Shown: piece by piece, positions 1 through 9,182 of the stretch
Numbering within the stretch: position 1 is the stretch's first letter
How the letters are laid out: every line of letters starts with the position of its first letter
NCBI GenBank assembly: GCA_963740455.1
Contig: CAVUEF010000021.1
Location: 62,001 to 126,000 of the forward strand
DNA length: 64,000 nt
Reading direction: 5' to 3'
Origin: Paucibacter sp963740455
GTDB taxonomy: Bacteria > Pseudomonadota > Gammaproteobacteria > Burkholderiales > Burkholderiaceae_C
Program-made: the position numbers and the translations under genes
Notes under the pieces: generated by a model
Database searches by the model: none
Seen by the model: the letters and a program-made list of their open reading frames with translations, nothing else
What the model was told of the DNA's origin: nothing

Positions 1-75
1 GGGGTTGAGAATCGCGCCAGCGAATCTGCGCAAACAGTTCTGATGGATGGCGGTCCGGACCACCTGCTGCGCTGA
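1..75 (+). CDS. C-terminal end of an unidentified protein (partial)
   Basis: Frame 1 is open from the first base to a TGA at 73-75 and gives 24 residues ending in GGPDHLLR. The 5' part lies outside the window. The stretch is too short to identify and could be chance. If real, it is followed by the methyltransferase gene 66 bases downstream on the same strand. Confidence 0.3.
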   Translation, partial: GVENRASESAQTVLMDGGPDHLLR

Positions 76-140
76 GCCCGGACGGGGCAGCTCCTGTCGG
101 CGCTGAACTTTGCTTGCCATGATCGCCGACAATCTCCCTC

Positions 141-1400
141 ATGAACGAACCCACCCCCAGCTTTCCCCTCTTCCTGCCCTGCGCTGCCGGCGTCGAAGCC
201 TTGTTGGCCGATGAAGTGCAAGGCCTGCTGCCCGCAGCGCCGGTGCAGACGCGCAAGGGCGGCGTGAGTCTGACCGGTGACCTGGACGTGGTGATGCGGC
301 TCAATCTGCACAGCCGCCTCGCCCAGCGCGTGCTGATACAGCTCACCGATGGGCCCTACTTCGACGAGCAGGCGCTGTACGCCCTGGCCTGCCGCATCGA
401 TTGGACGAAGTGGATCACGCCGCATCAGACGATCCGCGTTGACACCACCGCGCACCGCTCGCCGCTGCAAAGCCTGAACTTCGCCACGCTGCGCATCAAG
501 GACGGCATTTGCGATGTTCTGCGCGATGCGACTGGCGAGCGTCCCAGCGTCGACACACGTCACCCCGATCTGTCGGTGGTGCTGCACCTCGGGCCCGAGC
601 ACGCCACGCTCTATGTCGACAGCTCGGGCGAGCCGCTGTTCAAGCGCGGCTGGCGCGAGGACAAGGGCGACGCACCGCTCAAGGAAACGCTGGCCGCGGC
701 GATGCTGGCTGCTGCCGGCTGGCGCGGCACAGTCGAGAGCGGCGGCGCGCTGCACGACCCCTGCTGCGGCTCGGGCACGATCGCCATCGAGGCCGCGCAG
801 ATTGCCTGCGCGATGGCGCCGGGCATGCAGCGGCGCTTTGCCTTCGAACGCTTGCTGCCGTTCAGCGCTCAGCGCTCACGTTTCCAGCAAATGAAAGATC
901 AGGCGCGCCAGCTCGTGCACGCCAGCGCGGTGCCCATCTATGCCAGCGACGTGAGTTTTCGGATGGTCGATTTCGCGCGCCGCAATGCCGAACGCGCCGG
1001 CGTCGCGGCCTACATCCAGTTCAACGGCGGTGATGCATTGGAGCGGCCCGCGCCGGTGCTGCTTGAGGGCATGGCCGGCACGCTGGTGGTCAATCCGCCC
1101 TACGGCGAACGTATCGACGTGCTCGGCAAGGCGGCCCCGGCCGCCAGCGAGCAGCGCGACGCGCCCGACGACTTTCTGCCGCGCCTGGCCGCGCATTGGA
1201 AGCGCGCCTACACGCAGCAATTGCCCGGCTGGACCGCGTACATGCTGAGCCCCGACATGAAGCTGCCGGGCAAGCTGCGACTCAAGGAGTCGCGCCGCAT
1301 TCCGCTCTGGAACGGCCCCATCGAATGCCGCTTGTTCCGCTTCGATCTGGTCAAGGGATCAGCGCGCAAGCCCCAAGCCTCGGCCGAGCCCGATTATTGA
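141..1400 (+). CDS. THUMP-domain class I SAM-dependent RNA methyltransferase (RlmL-like)
   Basis: This 419-residue protein should methylate guanine N2 in RNA, most likely in 23S rRNA, as RlmL/YcbY-type enzymes do. The N-terminal third fits a THUMP RNA-binding domain (about residues 50-165). The catalytic part has the SAM-binding loop DPCCGSGTIAIEAA at about 206 and the N6/N2-methyltransferase motif NPPYGER at about 318. E. coli RlmL is a fusion of about 700 residues with an RlmK half; here only the RlmL-like half is present, as is common in betaproteobacteria. The ATG at 141 lacks a strong ribosome binding site. The exact target base cannot be read from the sequence. Confidence 0.87.
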   Translation: MNEPTPSFPLFLPCAAGVEALLADEVQGLLPAAPVQTRKGGVSLTGDLDVVMRLNLHSRLAQRVLIQLTDGPYFDEQALYALACRIDWTKWITPHQTIRVDTTAHRSPLQSLNFATLRIKDGICDVLRDATGERPSVDTRHPDLSVVLHLGPEHATLYVDSSGEPLFKRGWREDKGDAPLKETLAAAMLAAAGWRGTVESGGALHDPCCGSGTIAIEAAQIACAMAPGMQRRFAFERLLPFSAQRSRFQQMKDQARQLVHASAVPIYASDVSFRMVDFARRNAERAGVAAYIQFNGGDALERPAPVLLEGMAGTLVVNPPYGERIDVLGKAAPAASEQRDAPDDFLPRLAAHWKRAYTQQLPGWTAYMLSPDMKLPGKLRLKESRRIPLWNGPIECRLFRFDLVKGSARKPQASAEPDY

Positions 1401-1464
1401 GAATTCCAAAATTCATGACAAGGTTGTGGGTGGGCAGGAGGATGCGGCACTCTGCTCCGCGAAT

Positions 1465-1659
1465 GTCCTCCGCCCTGCGGGCTCCCCCTTTATTTCGCTG
1501 CGCAGAGCACCCCATCCTCCTGCTTGGCAAAGCGGTCGGTATGCGTGCCGCAATACCGATACCGCTGCGCCAAGAAGACTGGGTAAGTGACGTAGTGAGG
1601 TCAAGGAGGAGCCCGTAGGGCGGGGGACACGAACGCAGTTACTTGCCCAGTCTTCTTGG
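1465..1659. repeat. Two interlocking long inverted repeats between genes
   Basis: The 321-base gap 1401-1721 has no credible gene. It holds two inverted repeats. Arms 1465-1490 and 1603-1628 are 26 bases each with 3 mismatches. Arms 1570-1588 and 1641-1659 are 19 bases each with 1 mismatch (CCAAGAAGACTGGGTAAGT and its complement). The pairs interleave, so they cannot both form simple hairpins at once. Downstream genes converge here (RNA methyltransferase on +, MFS gene on -). It may be a dispersed intergenic repeat or a bidirectional terminator; no second copy was seen in the window. Confidence 0.6.
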
Positions 1660-1721
1660 CATCGTGCGCGCACCAGGAACCAGTTGACTGAAAGGTGGCC
1701 TCGGCAGAAGAGTGTCGTGAT

Positions 1722-2915
1722 TTATGAAAAGATCAATAGGTTGAACCATGCGCAAAATTGCTTGGGCCGCAACGCCAACCAGCCAAGCGCCAAGCCCACC
1801 GCCAGCAACGGCAGCAGCGATCCCAGATTCATCCAGGTCCAGCCGCCGGTGGTGACCAGCGCCCCTGAGCTGAACGACGTGACGGTCATGGTCGAGTAGA
1901 TGCAGAAGTCCATCGCGGCTTGCGCGGTGGTGCGTTCCTCGGGACGGTAGGCCCGCGTGAACAGCGTGGTGCCGCCGATGAACAGGAAGTTCCAGCCCAC
2001 GCCCAGCGCGAACAAGGCGCCGGTGAAATGCATCAGGTCGGTGCCCGACAAGGCAAAAGCCACGCAGGCCAGATTGAGCAGCACGCCCACGCCCATGATG
2101 GGCAGCGCGCCGAAGCGCTTGATCAGATTGCCGGTGAAGAAGCTCGGCACGAACATGCCCAGCACATGCCACTCGAGCACCCAGGCGGCGTTGTCGAACG
2201 GGTGGCGGTGTTGTGCCATCGCGATCGGCGTGGCCGCCATCAGCAAATTCATCACGCCGTAGCCCAGCGCCGCGGCGATGATCGCCACCACGAAGACCGG
2301 CTGGCGCGCCAGCTCTCGCAAGCGGCGCCCCGCTGGCGCGCCGTGCGCCGCCACCGGCAGCGGCGGAAAGCGGATGAATGAGATCACCGCAAACGACAAG
2401 AGCGCGACGCCTATCAACACCAGGTAGGCGCCGGCAAAGGGTTGGTCGAGCAGCGACTTGCTGGTCTTGGCCAGATTGGGGCCGGCTACGGCGCCCAATA
2501 TGCCGCCGGCCAGCACCCATGAAATCGCTTTCTCCTTGTGCGCCGGGTCAACCAGCTCGACCGCGGCAAACCGATAAAGCCCCGCGTTGGCGTTGTAATA
2601 GCCGGCCAAAACGGTGGCAGCCACGACCCACCAGAACTGCTGGTGCGCTGCCGCCCAGGCCGCCAGACCGCAACTGAGCATGGCCACCACCAGGCCGAGC
2701 TGAAAACCGCGCTTGCGTCCCCAGGCACGCTGGTGGCGCGCGACGATGGGCGCGAACATCGCCCCGCCGGCCACATAGCCGCACACCGGCAGCGTCGCCA
2801 TCCAGGCCTGCGGCGCCAGCGCCAGGCCAACCAGCCCGTTGATGGCGATGAAGGTGACGTTGTTGGTGAGGAACAGGCCCTGGCAGAGGGTGAGCAGCAG
2901 CAGTTGCGGGTTCAT
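1722..2915 (-). CDS. MFS transporter
   Basis: A 397-residue integral membrane protein with about 12 hydrophobic segments and the overall pattern of a major facilitator superfamily transporter; the substrate is unknown. The start MNPQLLLLTLCQG is chosen because its ATG (2915) overlaps the rsmE stop as ATGA, indicating translational coupling with rsmE. The first membrane segment begins almost immediately (LLTLCQGLFLTNNVTFIAI). A longer reading frame upstream is only the antisense/rsmE overlap and has no membrane character. Confidence 0.85.
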   Translation of the reverse strand: MNPQLLLLTLCQGLFLTNNVTFIAINGLVGLALAPQAWMATLPVCGYVAGGAMFAPIVARHQRAWGRKRGFQLGLVVAMLSCGLAAWAAAHQQFWWVVAATVLAGYYNANAGLYRFAAVELVDPAHKEKAISWVLAGGILGAVAGPNLAKTSKSLLDQPFAGAYLVLIGVALLSFAVISFIRFPPLPVAAHGAPAGRRLRELARQPVFVVAIIAAALGYGVMNLLMAATPIAMAQHRHPFDNAAWVLEWHVLGMFVPSFFTGNLIKRFGALPIMGVGVLLNLACVAFALSGTDLMHFTGALFALGVGWNFLFIGGTTLFTRAYRPEERTTAQAAMDFCIYSTMTVTSFSSGALVTTGGWTWMNLGSLLPLLAVGLALGWLALRPKQFCAWFNLLIFS

Positions 2916-3652
2916 GAGGCGATCAAGGTCAGATAGGCCAACACGGCCAAGGGGGCGGTGTCGGCGCGCAGAATGCGCGGCCCGAGCGACGCGGCTTCGA
3001 AGCCATGCGCTCGCGCGTCGGCTTCCTCCGCAGCGCTGAATCCGCCTTCGGGGCCGCTCAGCACCAGGGTGGATGCAGCACTGCGCAGCGCCAACTCGTG
3101 CAAGGGCTTGGCCGCGCCGGGACTGAGCAGCCAGCGGCGCTGGTGGGCCGATGCGCTGTCGAGCGACTGCAACCAGCTTGCCAGGTCTTGCACCGCGGCG
3201 ATGTGCGGAATCCGGGTGCGCCCGCTTTGCTCGCAGGCGGCAACGGCCACACCGTGCCAATGCGCAAGCTTCTTCTGGGCGCGCTCGCCCGCCAGGCGCA
3301 GCACCGAGCGCTCGCTCATCAAGGGCTGTAGGCCGGTCACGCCCAGCTCGGTGGCCTTCTCGACCAGGCTGTCCATGCGGTCATTGGCCGGCATCACCAG
3401 CGCCAGGGTCAGGTCTTGCCCGAGTTCGCGTTGCACTGCTTGGCGCGCGGCGACGTGCACGCGGACCTCGCTGCGCCCCATCGCCAGCACCTCGGCCTGC
3501 CACTCGTCGCCCGAGCCGTCGAACAAGGTGAGGGCGTTGCCCGGCTGCAAGCGCAGCACCTGCACGTGGCGCGCCGCCGCGGGCGGCAGGGACAGCTCAC
3601 CTGGCGCCGCGAGGGTTTGGTCGACGAAGAAACGCGGTGGCATGGGGCGCAA
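2912..3652 (-). CDS. rsmE: 16S rRNA (uracil(1498)-N(3))-methyltransferase RsmE
   Basis: RsmE methylates N3 of U1498 in the 30S decoding region. The 246-residue length is normal for the family. An N-terminal PUA-like part (PRFFVDQTL, RHVQVLRLQPGNALTLFDGSG) is followed by a SPOUT knot domain with LVLSGPEGGFSAAEE at about 195 and the C-terminal SLGPRILRADTAPL, which builds the SAM-binding knot. Translation may start at the fourth residue (MPPRFF) rather than the first. The stop codon overlaps the start of the downstream MFS transporter. Confidence 0.95.
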   Translation of the reverse strand: MRPMPPRFFVDQTLAAPGELSLPPAAARHVQVLRLQPGNALTLFDGSGDEWQAEVLAMGRSEVRVHVAARQAVQRELGQDLTLALVMPANDRMDSLVEKATELGVTGLQPLMSERSVLRLAGERAQKKLAHWHGVAVAACEQSGRTRIPHIAAVQDLASWLQSLDSASAHQRRWLLSPGAAKPLHELALRSAASTLVLSGPEGGFSAAEEADARAHGFEAASLGPRILRADTAPLAVLAYLTLIAS

Positions 3653-3697
3653 TTGTGCCCCACGCTACCGACTTGCGTGGGCCTGCGCCGCACCAGC

Positions 3698-5368
3698 CTA
3701 TTTGTCGCGCAACTCTCTGCGCAGGATCTTGCCCACCGGGGTTTTCGGCAGATCGGTGCGGAATTCGACAATCTTGGGGCGCTTGTAGCCGGTCAGATTG
3801 GCCTCGCAATAGGCGCGCACGTCGGCCTCGGTCAGCGCGGGATTCTTCTTGACGATCACCACCTTGACCGCTTCGCCCGACTTCTCGTCCGGCACGCCCA
3901 CGGCGGCGCACTCGAGCACGCCGTCGAGCTGGGTCAGCACATCCTCGATCTCGTTGGGATAGGCGTTGAAACCGCTCACCAGAATCATGTCCTTCTTGCG
4001 GTCGATGATGCGGAAATAACCGCGTTCGTCGACCGTGCCGATGTCGCCGCTGCGAAAGAATCCGTCGGCCGTCATGACCTTGGCCGTTTCGTCCGGTCGC
4101 TGCCAATAGCCGGCCATTACCTGCGGGCCGCGGATGGCGATCTCGCCGGGCGTCCCCGGCGCCGCCTCGTGTCCGTCATCGTCGAGCAGGCACAGCTCGG
4201 TGCCCGGCAAGGGCAGGCCGATGGAGCCGCTGTAGGACAGGCTGTCGGCGGGATTGCAGGTGACCGAAGGCGAGGTCTCCGACAGGCCATAGCCCTCGCA
4301 AATCGGGCACCCGGTTTTTTCCAGCCACAGCTTGGCGGTGGCCTGTTGCACCGCCATGCCGCCGCCCACGCTGATGATGAGTCCGCTCCAGTCGACCGTG
4401 TTGAACAGCGCATGGTTGGCCATTGCGTTGAACAAGGTATTGACCGCCGGGAAACTGTGGAAACGGTGCTTGGCGAGCTCCTTGAACATGGCGGGCAGAT
4501 CGCGCGGATTGGGGATCAGCACATTGGTTGATCCCATATGCATGCCCAGCATCATATTGGTCGTGAAGCCGAAGATGTGATACAGCGGCAGCGCCGCTAT
4601 CGTCACCAGTTGCTCGCCTGGCGGAATCTTCTTCAGCGCCGGCCCGTACCAGGCCTCGCTTTGCAGCAGATTGGCCACCAGGTTGCGATGCAGGAGCACG
4701 GCACCTTTGGCCACGCCGGTCGTGCCGCCCGTGTATTGCAGCACCGCGATATCGTCCGGCCCCAGCGTCGGCGCCTTGTAAGGCAGCTTGGCGCCCCGCG
4801 ACAGCGCTGCGCGCAAGCCCACGGCCGTGGGCAACTCGAAGGCGGGCACCAGCTTTTTGACCTGGCGCACCACGTAGTTGACGATCAGGCTCTTCGGGAA
4901 TCCGAGCAAATCGCCCATGCCGGTGAGCAAGACATGCTTGACCGCCAGATGCGGCAAGACCTGCTGCAGGACGGCGGCAAAATTCTCCAGGATGATGATG
5001 GCCTTGGCGCCCGAGTCCTTCAGCTGGTGCTCGAGCTCGCGCGGCGTGTAGAGCGGATTCACGTTCACCACCACATAGCCCGCGCGCAGAATCGCCGCCA
5101 CCGCCACCGGGTATTGCGGAACGTTGGGCAACATCACTGCCACACGGTCGCCGCGCTCCAGACCCAGGCTCTGCAAATAGGCCGCCAGCGCCTGCGAGAG
5201 CTCGTCCATCTGGCCAAAGCTCATCGAGCTGCCCATCATCTTGTAGGCCGACCGGTCGCGGTACTTCTTGAAACCCGATTCCAACAAGGCTCCCAACGAG
5301 GGGTAGAGCCCGGTATCTATTTCGGCCGGCACACCCGCCGGGTATTGCTTGAGCCAGATCTTCTCCAT
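3698..5368 (-). CDS. fadD: Long-chain fatty-acid--CoA ligase (FadD type)
   Basis: ATP-dependent activation of fatty acids to acyl-CoA through an acyl-adenylate, feeding beta-oxidation. The protein has 556 residues. The phosphate loop YTGGTTGVAKGA lies near residue 210, GYGLSETSP is present in the middle, and GRKKDMILVSGFNAYPNEIE is the hinge preceding the small C-terminal domain, with the adenylating lysine in TPVGKILRREL near the end. The start MEKIWLKQYPAG is preceded by GGAGAG seven bases upstream, so I prefer it to a TTG five codons earlier. It stands alone between rsmE and the ABC importer. Chain-length preference is not readable. Confidence 0.92.
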   Translation of the reverse strand: MEKIWLKQYPAGVPAEIDTGLYPSLGALLESGFKKYRDRSAYKMMGSSMSFGQMDELSQALAAYLQSLGLERGDRVAVMLPNVPQYPVAVAAILRAGYVVVNVNPLYTPRELEHQLKDSGAKAIIILENFAAVLQQVLPHLAVKHVLLTGMGDLLGFPKSLIVNYVVRQVKKLVPAFELPTAVGLRAALSRGAKLPYKAPTLGPDDIAVLQYTGGTTGVAKGAVLLHRNLVANLLQSEAWYGPALKKIPPGEQLVTIAALPLYHIFGFTTNMMLGMHMGSTNVLIPNPRDLPAMFKELAKHRFHSFPAVNTLFNAMANHALFNTVDWSGLIISVGGGMAVQQATAKLWLEKTGCPICEGYGLSETSPSVTCNPADSLSYSGSIGLPLPGTELCLLDDDGHEAAPGTPGEIAIRGPQVMAGYWQRPDETAKVMTADGFFRSGDIGTVDERGYFRIIDRKKDMILVSGFNAYPNEIEDVLTQLDGVLECAAVGVPDEKSGEAVKVVIVKKNPALTEADVRAYCEANLTGYKRPKIVEFRTDLPKTPVGKILRRELRDK

Positions 5369-5537
5369 CGCATGTCTCTCCAAGTGCGAGCGACTGTCGT
5401 GGACAGCCTGCCGCCATTGTGAACACTCTTTGCGCCAGCGCCATCAGGGGATTCGCTAGCGCCACGCGGGCCAAGCATGGTGCAGGCAAGGCGAAATCAC
5501 CCGTCTCAACGCCAGGCAGGCCGGGCGTCCCGGACCA

Positions 5538-6320
5538 TCAGGCGGTCCCTCCCTGGGTCGGCGCCCGGCTGAAACCCTTTGATGCCAACATCAGGCGCTG
5601 CGTGTAGTCGTCTTGCACCCGGCTCGCGGCCAGATCGTCGGCCGACAGCAGTTCGACCGTGCGGCCGCCCTGCATCACCATCAAGCGCTCGCACAGATGC
5701 GTGACGACCGCCAGATCGTGGCTGACCATGACAAAGCTCAAGGCCCGTGTGGCACGCAGCGCTTCGAGCAGGTTCAGCACCTCGGCCTGCACCGAGGCAT
5801 CGAGCGCCGAAGTGGGTTCGTCGAGCAGCAGGATTTGCGGCTCCAGAATCAAGGCGCGCGCAACAGCGACGCGCTGGCGCTGGCCGCCCGACAGCTGGTG
5901 CGCAAAGCGAAACCGGAAGCCCTCGCCCAAGCCGACTTCGTCGAGCGCGCGCGCGATGCGCGCTTCGGCGTCGCCGATGCCATGAATGGCGAGCGGCTCG
6001 GCCAGGATCCGGTCCACCGTCTGGCGCGGATGCAGCGAGCCGTAAGGGTCCTGAAACACCATTTGCACACGGCGCCGGAACGCCTTGTCGCCCGGCGCCG
6101 GCAGCACGCCATCGCCAAGCAGCCGCACGGCGCCGCCGGCGCGTTTGTTGAGCCCGCAGATGGCGCGCAGCACGGTCGATTTTCCCGAACCCGATTCGCC
6201 GACGATGCCGAAGCTCTCGCCCGGCCGGACCACGAAGGAGGTGTCTGCCACGGCGACGAAGTCGCCGAACTGCACGCGCAGGTGACTCACTTCCAGACCG
6301 AGCGGTTGATGGGCACTCAT
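5538..6320 (-). CDS. Peptide-type ABC importer, second ATPase (DppF/OppF-like)
   Basis: Cytoplasmic ATPase of 260 residues, last gene of the importer operon. Walker A is GESGSGKST at about residue 40, the signature is LSGGQRQRV at about 150, Walker B is ILLLDEPTSALD and the switch histidine is in MVSHDLAVV. It lacks the usual extended C-terminal oligopeptide-ABC tail, which makes it shorter than E. coli DppF (about 330). Its ATG overlaps the stop of the preceding ATPase gene as ATGA. Confidence 0.9.
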   Translation of the reverse strand: MSAHQPLGLEVSHLRVQFGDFVAVADTSFVVRPGESFGIVGESGSGKSTVLRAICGLNKRAGGAVRLLGDGVLPAPGDKAFRRRVQMVFQDPYGSLHPRQTVDRILAEPLAIHGIGDAEARIARALDEVGLGEGFRFRFAHQLSGGQRQRVAVARALILEPQILLLDEPTSALDASVQAEVLNLLEALRATRALSFVMVSHDLAVVTHLCERLMVMQGGRTVELLSADDLAASRVQDDYTQRLMLASKGFSRAPTQGGTA

Positions 6321-7234
6321 AGCAGCCACCCAGCTTGTCGATCGAGCGTGGGCAGCGGGTGGCGCAGCTCGCCCAGCACCGGCAGGCAATTGAGCAGGCC
6401 GCGCGTGTAAGGGTGCTTGGCTGCGTGCAGCGCCCTGGCCTCGATCTCTTCGACCACGCGCCCGGCGTACATGACGAGGATGCGATCGCAAAAGCTCGCC
6501 ACCAGCCGCAAATCGTGCGAGATGAGAATCAGGCCCATGCCGCGGGGGGAAACGCCGGGCCGCCCCAAGTTTTCCCGCTCCCCCTGGGGGACGGACCTCG
6601 CATCGCGATGGCCTAGAGGCATACCACTGACGAGTTTGTCCAGAATCGCCAGCACCTGCAGTTGCACGGTCACGTCGAGCGCCGAGGTCGGCTCGTCGGC
6701 GATCAGGAGCTCGGGGTCGGCGATCAGCATCATCGCGATCATCGCGCGCTGGCCCATGCCGCCCGACACTTCGTGCGGATACAGGTCGTAGACGCGCTCG
6801 GGGTCGTCGATGCTGACCGCCGCCAGCGCCTGCAAGACCTTGCTACGCGCCTCGGTCCTCGATACTTCTTGATGCGCACGCAGTGTTTCGCTGATCTGCG
6901 CGCCGATGCTCATCACCGGGTTCAGCGAGTACTTGGGGTCTTGCAGGACCATCGCGATGCGCCCGCCGCGCAAGCTGCGGCGCTGCTGGTCCGAGCAGCG
7001 CAGCAAGTCCGTCCCCTTGAATTCGAGCCGCCTGGCACTGATCTGCGCTTCGGCAGCACTCAGGCCCAGAATCGCGCGCCCGGTCTGCGACTTGCCCGAA
7101 CCCGATTCGCCGACGATGCCCAGGCGCTCGCGCCCCAGAGTGAACGAGACGCCGCGCACCGCCTCGGTCAGTCCGCCGTCGCGACTCGGGAAGCTGACGC
7201 GCAGGTCTTCGACGATGAGCAGAGGTTCGTTCAC
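6317..7234 (-). CDS. Peptide-type ABC importer, first ATPase (DppD/OppD-like) with in-frame insertion
   Basis: ATPase of 305 residues starting at a GTG that overlaps the permease stop (GTGA). Walker A GESGSGKSQ, signature VSGGMGQRA, Walker B LLIADEPTSALD and the C-terminal motif for oligopeptide ABC ATPases (HPYTRGLLNCLP) are all present. Between Walker B and the switch histidine (LILISHDL) there is an extra stretch of about 28 residues, beginning GMPLGHRDARSVPQ, which the family does not have. It is encoded by a palindrome-rich 84-base segment (separate entry). Whether the protein remains active is unknown. Confidence 0.88.
   Translation of the reverse strand: MNEPLLIVEDLRVSFPSRDGGLTEAVRGVSFTLGRERLGIVGESGSGKSQTGRAILGLSAAEAQISARRLEFKGTDLLRCSDQQRRSLRGGRIAMVLQDPKYSLNPVMSIGAQISETLRAHQEVSRTEARSKVLQALAAVSIDDPERVYDLYPHEVSGGMGQRAMIAMMLIADPELLIADEPTSALDVTVQLQVLAILDKLVSGMPLGHRDARSVPQGERENLGRPGVSPRGMGLILISHDLRLVASFCDRILVMYAGRVVEEIEARALHAAKHPYTRGLLNCLPVLGELRHPLPTLDRQAGWLL
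6542..6625. repeat. REP-like palindromic insert inside the DppD-like gene
   Basis: About 84 bases inserted in frame in the ATPase gene. The segment contains the palindromes CCCCCTGGGGG (6580-6590) and CATCGCGATG (6601-6610) and runs of G and C unlike the flanking codons. Its translation (PQGERENLGRPGVSPR) has the look of translated intergenic repeat rather than of an ABC ATPase loop. The borders are inferred by comparing the protein with the usual LD-x-L...GM-x-L-LITHDL spacing. Confidence 0.6.
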
Positions 7235-8151
7235 TTCACCCCCTTGGGGTCGAGCGCGTCGCGCAAGCCGTCGCCGAGCAGATTGAACGCCAGGCTGACA
7301 ACAAAGATGGCAAGACCTGGCCCCGCGGCGACCCACCACTGGTCGAGCACATATTGGCGGCCCGCGGCGATCATCGCGCCCCACTCGGGGCTGGGCGGCT
7401 GGGCGCCGAGCCCCAGAAAACCCAGGCCGGCCGCGGTAAGGATGATGCCGGCCATGTCGAGCGTGACGCGCATGATGACCGAAGACACGCACAGCGGCAT
7501 GATGTGGCGCAGCACGATGCGCCAGGGCGACGCGCCGATCAGCCGCACGGCGGCAATGTAGTCGGCCTGGCGGATCGTCAGCGTCTCGGCGCGCGCGATG
7601 CGCGCATACGGCGGCCACGAAGTGATGGCGATCGCCAGCACTGCGTTCTCGATGCCGGGGCCTAAAGCGGCGACGAAAGCCAGCGCCAGGATCAGGCGCG
7701 GAAACGCCAGAAAGATGTCGGTGATGCGCATCAGCACGCCGTCCACCAGTCCGCCCGCGTAGCCCGCCACCGTGCCGACGACGAGGCCCACCGGCGCGGC
7801 CAGCACGGCCACCAGTCCGACCACGAACAAGGTGATGCGCGAACCGAAGATGATGCGCGAGAGAATGTCGCGGCCCTGGTCGTCGGTGCCGAACCAATGC
7901 GCTGCGGACGGCGCCAGCAAGCGGGTCGTGCGCAGATCGCCGACATTGGGCGCGTAGGGCGCCAACTGGTCGGCGAAGATCGCCATCAGCACCAGCGCCA
8001 GCACCAGCGCGAGGCCGAACAAGGCGAGGCGGTTGCGCGTGAACGTGCGCCAGCCGCCGTACCAGCGCCCGAGTGCGGCTTGGCGGCGCGACGTCGGCCG
8101 GTCCGACATCAGCCAGTCATGCAAGGTCTGCGGGTTCGCCACGGCGTTCAC
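7231..8151 (-). CDS. Peptide-type ABC importer permease (DppC-like)
   Basis: Inner-membrane permease of 306 residues. It has about six hydrophobic segments, an N-terminal cytoplasmic region with the OppC-type pattern RLALFGLALVLALVLMAIFA, and a binding-protein-dependent transport loop of the EAA type (RAETLTIRQADYIAAVRLIGASPWRIVLRHIMP). The start is GTG at 8151 because it overlaps the preceding permease stop (GTGA) and gives VNAVANPQTLHDWL; an ATG 14 codons later (MSDRPTSRRQ) is an alternative. Confidence 0.9.
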   Translation of the reverse strand: MNAVANPQTLHDWLMSDRPTSRRQAALGRWYGGWRTFTRNRLALFGLALVLALVLMAIFADQLAPYAPNVGDLRTTRLLAPSAAHWFGTDDQGRDILSRIIFGSRITLFVVGLVAVLAAPVGLVVGTVAGYAGGLVDGVLMRITDIFLAFPRLILALAFVAALGPGIENAVLAIAITSWPPYARIARAETLTIRQADYIAAVRLIGASPWRIVLRHIMPLCVSSVIMRVTLDMAGIILTAAGLGFLGLGAQPPSPEWGAMIAAGRQYVLDQWWVAAGPGLAIFVVSLAFNLLGDGLRDALDPKGVK

Positions 8152-9182
8152 TGGATGCGCGTCCTCGGGTCCAGCACTCGGTAGAGCAGGTCGGACGCCA
8201 GGTTCAGCCCGATGAACACCGAGCCCACGACGATGGTGCCGCCGAGCACCGCGTTCATGTCGGCGTTCTGCAGCGAGTTGGTGATGTACAGGCCCAGTCC
8301 CGGCCACGAGAATACGGTCTCGGTCAGCACCGAACCCTCAAGCAGACCGGCGTAGGAGAGCGCGATCACCGTGACCAGCGGCACCATCGCGTTGCGCAGC
8401 GCGTGACGCCAGATGACGCGCGCCTCCGACAGGCCCTTGGCGCGCGCCGCGACAATGTATTCCTGCGCCAGCTCGTTGAGCATGAAGGAGCGCGTCATGC
8501 GGCTGATATAGGCCATCGAGAAATAGCCCAGCAGCGCGGCCGGCAGAATCAGGTGCGAAAAGGCATTGCCGAAGGCCTGCCACTCGCCCGCCATCGCGGT
8601 GTCGAGCAGCAGCAAGCCCGTGACCGGCGTGAGTGAATATTCAAACGCCACGTCGATGCGCCCCGGACCCGCCACCCAGCCCAGCCGCGCATAAAAAACG
8701 ACGAGCGCCATCAGCCCGAGCCAGAAGATCGGCACCGAATAGCCCACCAGCCCCATGATGCGCACGCCCTGGTCGGCCAGGCTGCCGCGCTTGACCGCCG
8801 CCCACACACCCAGCGGCACACCCAGCCCCGCGCCGATCACAATGCCCAGCGTGGCCAGCTCGAGCGTGGCCGGGAAGGCGCGGCGAATGTCTTGCATGAC
8901 CGGGTTCGAGGTCAGCACCGAGGTGCCGAAGTCGCCGGTCAATACTTTGCCGACGTAGCGATAGAACTGTTCCCACAGCGGCTTGTTGAGCCCCATTTCC
9001 TCGCGAACGCGCGCGATCACATGCTCGGGCGCGTGGTCGCCCACCACCGCCAGCACCGGATCGACCGGGATCACGCGGCCAATGAAGAAGGTCACCGCCA
9101 GCAGACCCAGATAGGTCAGGACGATGACAAGCAGGAAGCGCGCGACGGCCTGCGCACGCCTGGCTGCCGGCGCCGACCCCAT
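8148..9182 (-). CDS. Peptide-type ABC importer permease (DppB-like)
   Basis: Inner-membrane permease of 344 residues. The first segment FLLVIVLTYLGLLAVTFFIGRVIP is typical for DppB/OppB, followed by the family signature ELGLNKPLWEQFYRYVGKVLTGDFG-like region and the EAA loop EYIVAARAKGLSEARVIWRHALRNA. It overlaps the substrate-binding protein gene by ATGA and the next permease by GTGA, so all five importer genes are translationally chained. Confidence 0.92.
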   Translation of the reverse strand: MGSAPAARRAQAVARFLLVIVLTYLGLLAVTFFIGRVIPVDPVLAVVGDHAPEHVIARVREEMGLNKPLWEQFYRYVGKVLTGDFGTSVLTSNPVMQDIRRAFPATLELATLGIVIGAGLGVPLGVWAAVKRGSLADQGVRIMGLVGYSVPIFWLGLMALVVFYARLGWVAGPGRIDVAFEYSLTPVTGLLLLDTAMAGEWQAFGNAFSHLILPAALLGYFSMAYISRMTRSFMLNELAQEYIVAARAKGLSEARVIWRHALRNAMVPLVTVIALSYAGLLEGSVLTETVFSWPGLGLYITNSLQNADMNAVLGGTIVVGSVFIGLNLASDLLYRVLDPRTRIQ

